Origin: Miniphocaeibacter massiliensis
Lineage (GTDB): Bacteria; Bacillota; Clostridia; Tissierellales; Peptoniphilaceae
Assembly (NCBI RefSeq): GCF_900232905.1
Contig: NZ_OCTQ01000003.1
Span: 124,001 to 188,000, forward strand
Length of the DNA stretch: 64,000 nt
Reading direction: 5' to 3'
Shown here piece after piece: positions 60,161 to 64,000 of this stretch. Numbering within the stretch: position 1 is the stretch's first letter; each line of letters opens with the position of its first letter. A program made the translations under genes and the position numbers. The notes below the pieces were generated by a model. The model ran no database searches. It had not been told where the DNA came from and saw only the letters and a list, made by a program, of their open reading frames with translations.

Positions 60161-61426
60161 TTAATTAATTTTATTTAATGCCTGCTCAATATCTGAAATA
60201 ATATCATTTATATTTTCAAGTCCTACTGAAAAACGTACAAGCCCAGCGTCAATACCAGCAGCAACAAGTTGTTCGTCAGTAAGCTGTCTGTGTGTTTCAC
60301 TAGCTGGATGAAGAACACAAGTTCTAATGTCTGCAACATGAACTTCGTTTGAAGCTAATTCCAGAGAATCCATGAATTTTATAGCATTATCTCTACCACC
60401 TTTTATAATTATAGAAATTACACCACTAGATCCTTTTAAATATTTTTTAGCCAATTCATAGCTTACATCTTTTTCTAATCCTGGATATGTAACGGATTCT
60501 ATTTTATCAGATTTTTCAAAATATTTAGCAACTTCTAGTGCATTTTCACAGTATTGTTTCATTCTAACAGCGAGAGTTTCTAATCCTAAATTTAATAAAA
60601 ATGCAGAATGTGCTGCGGGATAAACTCCAAAATCTCTCATTAATTGCATTCTAGCTTTTATAATATAGGCTGCTTTTCCATAAGTTTCTGTATATGAAAT
60701 ACCATGATAAGATTCATCTGGTTCAACAAATTCTGGAAACTTTCCATTAGTCCAATCAAAATTACCACTATCTACAATAACTCCACCAACTTGCACAGCA
60801 TGTCCATCCATGTACTTAGTAGTTGAGTGAATTATTATATCTGCCCCATATTCAAATGGTTTACACAAGATAGGAGTTGCAAAAGTATTGTCAACTATCA
60901 GAGGAACATTATTTTTATGTGCTATATTTGAAAGTTTTTCAAAGTCTAAAACCTTAAGAGCTGGATTAGCAATAGTTTCACCAAAAACAGCTTTAGTGTT
61001 TGTTTTAAAAGCTTTTTGAATCTCTTCTTCAGAAGCATTAGCATCTACATAGATACATTCAATACCTAGTTTTTTTAAAGTATAAGAAAATAAATTTACA
61101 GTTCCACCATAGATTTCTGTAGTACTTATAAAACTATCTCCTGAATTACAAATATTTAAGATTGCTAATAAAGTTGCAGCTTGTCCAGAAGTTGTACACA
61201 TAGCTCCAACTCCACCTTCAAGTTCTGCAATTTTATTTTCAACGGCCATAACTGTTGGATTTGCAAAACGTGAATAAATTAATGATTTTGTTGGTTCATC
61301 AAAAACAGAAGCAACTTCTTCCGTAGAATCGTAAACATAAGTTGTGCTTTGAACTATAGGAACAACTCTAGGCTCAGAATTTTTAGGGCTATACCCTGAA
61401 TGTAGGCATTTTGTTTCATCTCTCAT
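60161..61426 (-). CDS. O-acetylhomoserine sulfhydrylase / Cys-Met metabolism PLP enzyme
   Basis: A 421-residue gamma-family PLP enzyme. It has TLHSGY-like start CLHSGYSPKNSEP, SRFANPTVMAVENKIAELEGG, TSGQAATLLAIL, the aspartate in VDNTFATPILCKPF, the PLP lysine in HSTTKYMDGHAVQVGG and SVGLENINDIISDIEQAL at the end. MetY makes homocysteine from O-acetylhomoserine and sulfide; methionine gamma-lyase shares the fold, so direction is not settled. It follows a LysR gene that may regulate it. Sulfide could come from the desulfidase at 13.1 kb. Confidence 0.9.
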   Translation of the reverse strand: MRDETKCLHSGYSPKNSEPRVVPIVQSTTYVYDSTEEVASVFDEPTKSLIYSRFANPTVMAVENKIAELEGGVGAMCTTSGQAATLLAILNICNSGDSFISTTEIYGGTVNLFSYTLKKLGIECIYVDANASEEEIQKAFKTNTKAVFGETIANPALKVLDFEKLSNIAHKNNVPLIVDNTFATPILCKPFEYGADIIIHSTTKYMDGHAVQVGGVIVDSGNFDWTNGKFPEFVEPDESYHGISYTETYGKAAYIIKARMQLMRDFGVYPAAHSAFLLNLGLETLAVRMKQYCENALEVAKYFEKSDKIESVTYPGLEKDVSYELAKKYLKGSSGVISIIIKGGRDNAIKFMDSLELASNEVHVADIRTCVLHPASETHRQLTDEQLVAAGIDAGLVRFSVGLENINDIISDIEQALNKIN

Positions 61427-61457
61427 AAAAAACCTCCTTTAATTATAAATTGCATAT

Positions 61458-61487
61458 ATTGTAACATATTAGTTAGATATAAGGTAA
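61458..61487 (-). promoter_or_regulatory. Promoter of the metY-like gene with GTAACAT repeats
   Basis: On the minus strand TTACCT (61487-61482), 18 bp, TACAAT (61463-61458) with TG two bases before it. A 7-bp direct repeat GTAACAT (plus strand 61461 and 61484) overlaps both boxes 23 bp apart and is a candidate regulator site. No T-box or SAM riboswitch is present in the leader. Confidence 0.55.
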
Positions 61488-61520
61488 CATTATTTACATA
61501 TAACTTGATATAAAGATAAA

Positions 61521-62435
61521 CTATAATGAATTGAATTTTTCAACGTCATTAAATAAAGTATCATAAAACTTTTTGCCTATTTCTGATAGAACAACATCTT
61601 TATGCATAATAATTCCAATTTGAATTTTTTCATCATAATTAATTGGAACTGAAATAATATCTTCCCCATGTAAATATTTTGGAAATATGCCAGATGAAAA
61701 AGTATAGGCTTTCAGTCCTATAATAAAATTAACAACAGCCGCCCTATCACTAACGTGAATACTCTTTTTTACAGGGATGGAACTAAGTATTTCTTCTGAA
61801 AAATAAAAAGAATTATGTTGTCCTTGATTAAAAGATATTCTAGGATAATCTTCTAAATCTTCTAGGTCAATTATACTTTTTTTTGCCAAAGGGTGATCTT
61901 TGGATAAGAACACGTGGGGTTTAGCGCAAAAAAGTTCATTAAAAATAAGATTGTTCTCAGAAAGCATTTTTCTTATAACAGCTTCATTGTAATTAGAAAG
62001 GTATATTATACCAATCTCACTATACATTGTTTTGACATCTTCTATTACTTCATATGTTGTAGTTTCATTTAATGTAAAATCATATTCACCTGAGTCATAT
62101 TCTTTTACTAATTCGACAAAGGCATTTGCTACAAAAAGATAATGTTGTGAAGAAGCACAAAATCTATGTTTTGTATTAGGACCAGTTATGTATTTAGTTT
62201 CTAAAAGTTCTGCCTGTGTAAGAACTTGCTGAGCATAACCTAAAAATTCAGCACCTTTATTAGATAGAACTACTCCTCTATTATTTCTAATGAAAATTGC
62301 AAATTGTAATTCTTTTTCAAGTTCCTTAATAGCGTTGGAAAGACTTGGTTGTGATATAAAAAGTTCTTTAGCAGCTTCATTGATAGATCCTTTTTCAGCA
62401 ACTTTAACTATATATTTTAATTGTTGTAAAGTCAT
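61521..62435 (-). CDS. LysR-family transcriptional regulator
   Basis: A 304-residue LysR protein. The N-terminal winged helix is MTLQQLKYIVKVAEKGSINEAAKELFISQPSLSNAIKELE, followed by a linker helix and a periplasmic-binding-like effector domain. It is close in type to CysB/CysL-like regulators of sulfur metabolism. It lies 94 bp upstream of the metY-like gene in the same direction, which has its own promoter, so the LysR protein is the probable regulator. The start has TGAGGTG. Confidence 0.92.
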   Translation of the reverse strand: MTLQQLKYIVKVAEKGSINEAAKELFISQPSLSNAIKELEKELQFAIFIRNNRGVVLSNKGAEFLGYAQQVLTQAELLETKYITGPNTKHRFCASSQHYLFVANAFVELVKEYDSGEYDFTLNETTTYEVIEDVKTMYSEIGIIYLSNYNEAVIRKMLSENNLIFNELFCAKPHVFLSKDHPLAKKSIIDLEDLEDYPRISFNQGQHNSFYFSEEILSSIPVKKSIHVSDRAAVVNFIIGLKAYTFSSGIFPKYLHGEDIISVPINYDEKIQIGIIMHKDVVLSEIGKKFYDTLFNDVEKFNSL

Positions 62436-62579
62436 AAATACACCTCATATTTTATACTAATAAAAGAATATCATATAAATGAGTAAATATGTAATAGGAG
62501 TTAAATTATACTAAAGAATGATATGATACAATAAATTAGAAAATATTAAAATATTAGGTAAAGACATTAGGAGTAAGGT

Positions 62580-63014
62580 ATGGATATAGAAATAAGAGAG
62601 TGTAAAGTAGAAGATGTAGAGAGTATTTACAATTTAAATAAAAATAGTTTAGATTGTGACTTTAACAAGGATATAATAAAAGAAAATCTAGAAAAAATAA
62701 TAGAAAACAAAAATTATAAAATTTTAGTGGCAACATATTATAGGGAAGTAGTAGGGTATATTCAAGCACATGACTATACTAGCTTATACCAAGAATCATT
62801 AACAGATATTATTGGACTAGCAGTAGATAAAAGGTACCAAGGGAAATGTATAGGAAAAAGACTTGTACAAAGCATAGAAGAATGGGCAATAGAAGAAGGC
62901 TCAAAAGGATTAAGGTTAGTTACAAGAATTGACAGAGAAAGTGCACACGAATTTTATAAAAAGAAAGGCTTTGAAGAGATAAAATTGCAAAAAAATTTTA
63001 AAAAATATTTTTAG
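62580..63014 (+). CDS. GNAT-family N-acetyltransferase (RimI-like)
   Basis: A 144-residue acetyltransferase beginning MDIEIRECKVEDVESIYNLNK, with motif A GLAVDKRYQGKCIGKRLVQSIEEWA (Q-x-x-G-x-G/A acetyl-CoA loop) and motif B SAHEFYKKKGFEE. Intact. The next gene, 9 bp downstream, is a near duplicate that has acquired a stop codon. Substrate unknown. Confidence 0.88.
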   Translation: MDIEIRECKVEDVESIYNLNKNSLDCDFNKDIIKENLEKIIENKNYKILVATYYREVVGYIQAHDYTSLYQESLTDIIGLAVDKRYQGKCIGKRLVQSIEEWAIEEGSKGLRLVTRIDRESAHEFYKKKGFEEIKLQKNFKKYF

Positions 63015-63023
63015 GAGAAATAT

Positions 63024-63455
63024 ATGGAAAATATAAGAGAATGTAAAATTGAAGATGCAGTTGCAATACACTCAATTAATAAAAACGAAATGAATTATGA
63101 TTTTTCAATAGAAGAAACTAAAATAAATATAAAAAATTTATTAAAGAGTAAAAATGAGAAAATTTTTGTTTATGAAATAAACGAAAAAGTAGTAGGTTAT
63201 GTTCATGCTAATAATTATCAATGCACATATGCACCAGCAATGAAAAATATAATGGGCATAGCAGTAGATTCTAATTATAAGAGATTAAGAATTTGTAAAA
63301 AATTATTATAAGCAGTAGAAAATTGGGCAATAGAAGATAAAGTATTTATAATAAGACTTGTATCGGGCTATTCTAGAAAAGAGGCTCATGAATTTTATAA
63401 TAAATGTGGTTATGCAGAAGGTAAGAAACAATTAAATTTTAAGAAAAAATTATAG
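63024..63455 (+). pseudogene. Duplicate GNAT acetyltransferase with internal stop
   Basis: A tandem paralogue of the preceding gene: MENIRECKIEDAVAIHSINK, then GIAVDSNYKRLRICKKLL and TAA at 63309. The same frame continues AVENWAIEDKVFIIRLV and EAHEFYNKCGYAEGKKQ to TAG at 63455. The intact copy has VQSIEEWA at this point, so the lesion is a Gln codon turned to TAA. The acetyl-CoA loop is also degraded (KRLRICKK in place of QGKCIGKR), showing relaxed selection. Confidence 0.82.
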
Positions 63456-63527
63456 TAAAATACATGATAGAGGATATACACGAGAAGATTATTTAAGGAC
63501 AAGATTATTTATAATTTTGAATATGGA

Positions 63528-64000
63528 ATGAGAGAAAATTATAGGATAGATTCGGGAGATACAATAATAGTTGAAACATGTGATTGCTTTCATGAGCAGA
63601 TTGATAGCGAAGAACAAATACTTATGGAAATAGATATGAATATAATTAATCCTGCTACAGGTTAGATTTATGTAAATGGTGCAGTTAATTATTTAGGTAA
63701 AAAGATTCCCTTGAATCCTATGATAGGGTCATTGGAGTTGCGCCTAAAAAAGAAGATGGAGAGTGGGGAACGCATACTCCTTGGAAACACGGAGGGAATA
63801 TGGATTCTAAAATTATAACTAAAGGAGCTAACCTTTACTTTAACGTAAATCAAAAAGGTGCGATGCTAGCACTAGTTGATTTACACGCTGTTATGGGAGA
63901 TGGGAAACTTTGCTTTACAGGGGTGGAAATTTCTGGAGAAGTTGAACTAAGGGTATCTGTAATAAAAGCTATAAGAGAAATTAAATGACCTATTGTAGAA
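63528..64000 (+). pseudogene. Acetamidase/formamidase-family gene, decayed, runs off window
   Basis: From ATG 63528 the frame reads the family start (IDSGDTIIVETCDCFHEQI, then INPATG), hits TAG at 63663 where members have NPATGPIYV, and continues IYVNGA. After about 63695 a deletion and shift lead to a second frame from 63719: YDRVIGVAPKKEDGEWGTHTPWKHGGN, LVDLHAVMGDG and GVEISGEVELRVSVIK. A TGA at 63986 replaces the Trp codon of the IKWPIVE-like motif, and the frame remains open past it to the window end. Multiple independent lesions make it a clear pseudogene. Confidence 0.82.

Noticed and set aside
61427-61520. T-box or SAM riboswitch upstream of the metY-like gene
   Set aside because: The gap is only 94 bp, has no TGGNACCGCG-like element or SAM aptamer helices, and no terminator-antiterminator pair.
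1-64000. tRNA, rRNA, CRISPR arrays, insertion sequences or prophage genes
   Set aside because: No cloverleaf-like segment with a T-loop, no regularly spaced repeats, no transposase, integrase or phage structural motif was seen; the decaying genes are not bounded by inverted or target-site repeats.

Overview
The window is strongly AT-rich DNA from a Gram-positive anaerobe. Evidence for this is two [FeFe]-hydrogenase loci, sortase-built pili, an arginine deiminase pathway, a Bce-type peptide-sensing module, aggag-type ribosome binding sites and many hairpin plus T-tract terminators. The gene mix and base composition fit the Clostridia/Tissierellia, for example Peptoniphilaceae such as Parvimonas or Peptoniphilus. 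That placement is inference; there is no rRNA in the window to settle it. TGA is used as an ordinary stop (for example at the end of bceA), so the genetic code is standard.

Layout. 1-3.8 kb: 3' end of a BceS-like kinase and the BceAB transporter. 5.4-9.0 kb: hydCBA operon for a trimeric NADH-linked [FeFe]-hydrogenase. 9.1-11.1 kb: tyrosine phosphatase, an XRE repressor with its membrane partner, and a C_GCAxxG_C_C redox protein whose first cysteine is encoded by TGA (probable selenocysteine). 11.3-13.1 kb: a decayed hydrolase/methyltransferase pair followed by an intact HAD phosphatase. 13.1-19.4 kb: cysteine desulfidase and GntR regulator, cca, arcA and arcB. 19.4-24.7 kb: PadR module, M29 aminopeptidase, a second (group B-like) [FeFe]-hydrogenase with a small ferredoxin, and proC. 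24.9-29.7 kb: pilus operon (lectin-like adhesin, backbone pilin, class C sortase). 29.8-40.7 kb: housekeeping genes (ECF S component, murA, recD2, comF, htrA, M16 peptidase, exoIII).

40.8-47.5 kb: moaA and a moaC-MOSC fusion, then a catabolic-looking cluster of NCS1 permease, M29-like enzyme, signal-less solute-binding protein and PucR regulator. 47.7-52.0 kb: an operon of an SPFH protein with five zinc ribbons, a membrane protein, and four tandem paralogues each with membrane helices, a winged-helix-like region and a CxxC...ECEYCG zinc ribbon. This is the best candidate for an undescribed system. 52.1-59.3 kb: comM, crr, a 2-hydroxyacid dehydrogenase, a broken LytTR/DUF3021 pair, a preQ1-I riboswitch with queT, two C26 amidotransferase-like paralogues (one lacking its catalytic residues) and an AhpD-like protein. 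59.4-64 kb: a metY/LysR pair surrounded by decaying acetyltransferase and acetamidase genes.

Themes. Several genes carry single-base indels in T tracts or isolated nonsense codons, clustered at 11.3-12.6, 55.3-56.2 and 59.4-64 kb. These look like real decay, though some T-tract shifts could be sequencing error. Autoregulatory operators are unusually legible: twin palindromes at the XRE gene, a perfect dyad at the PadR promoter, and three repeats exactly 21 bp apart before the LytTR gene. No tRNA, rRNA, CRISPR array, insertion sequence or phage gene was seen.
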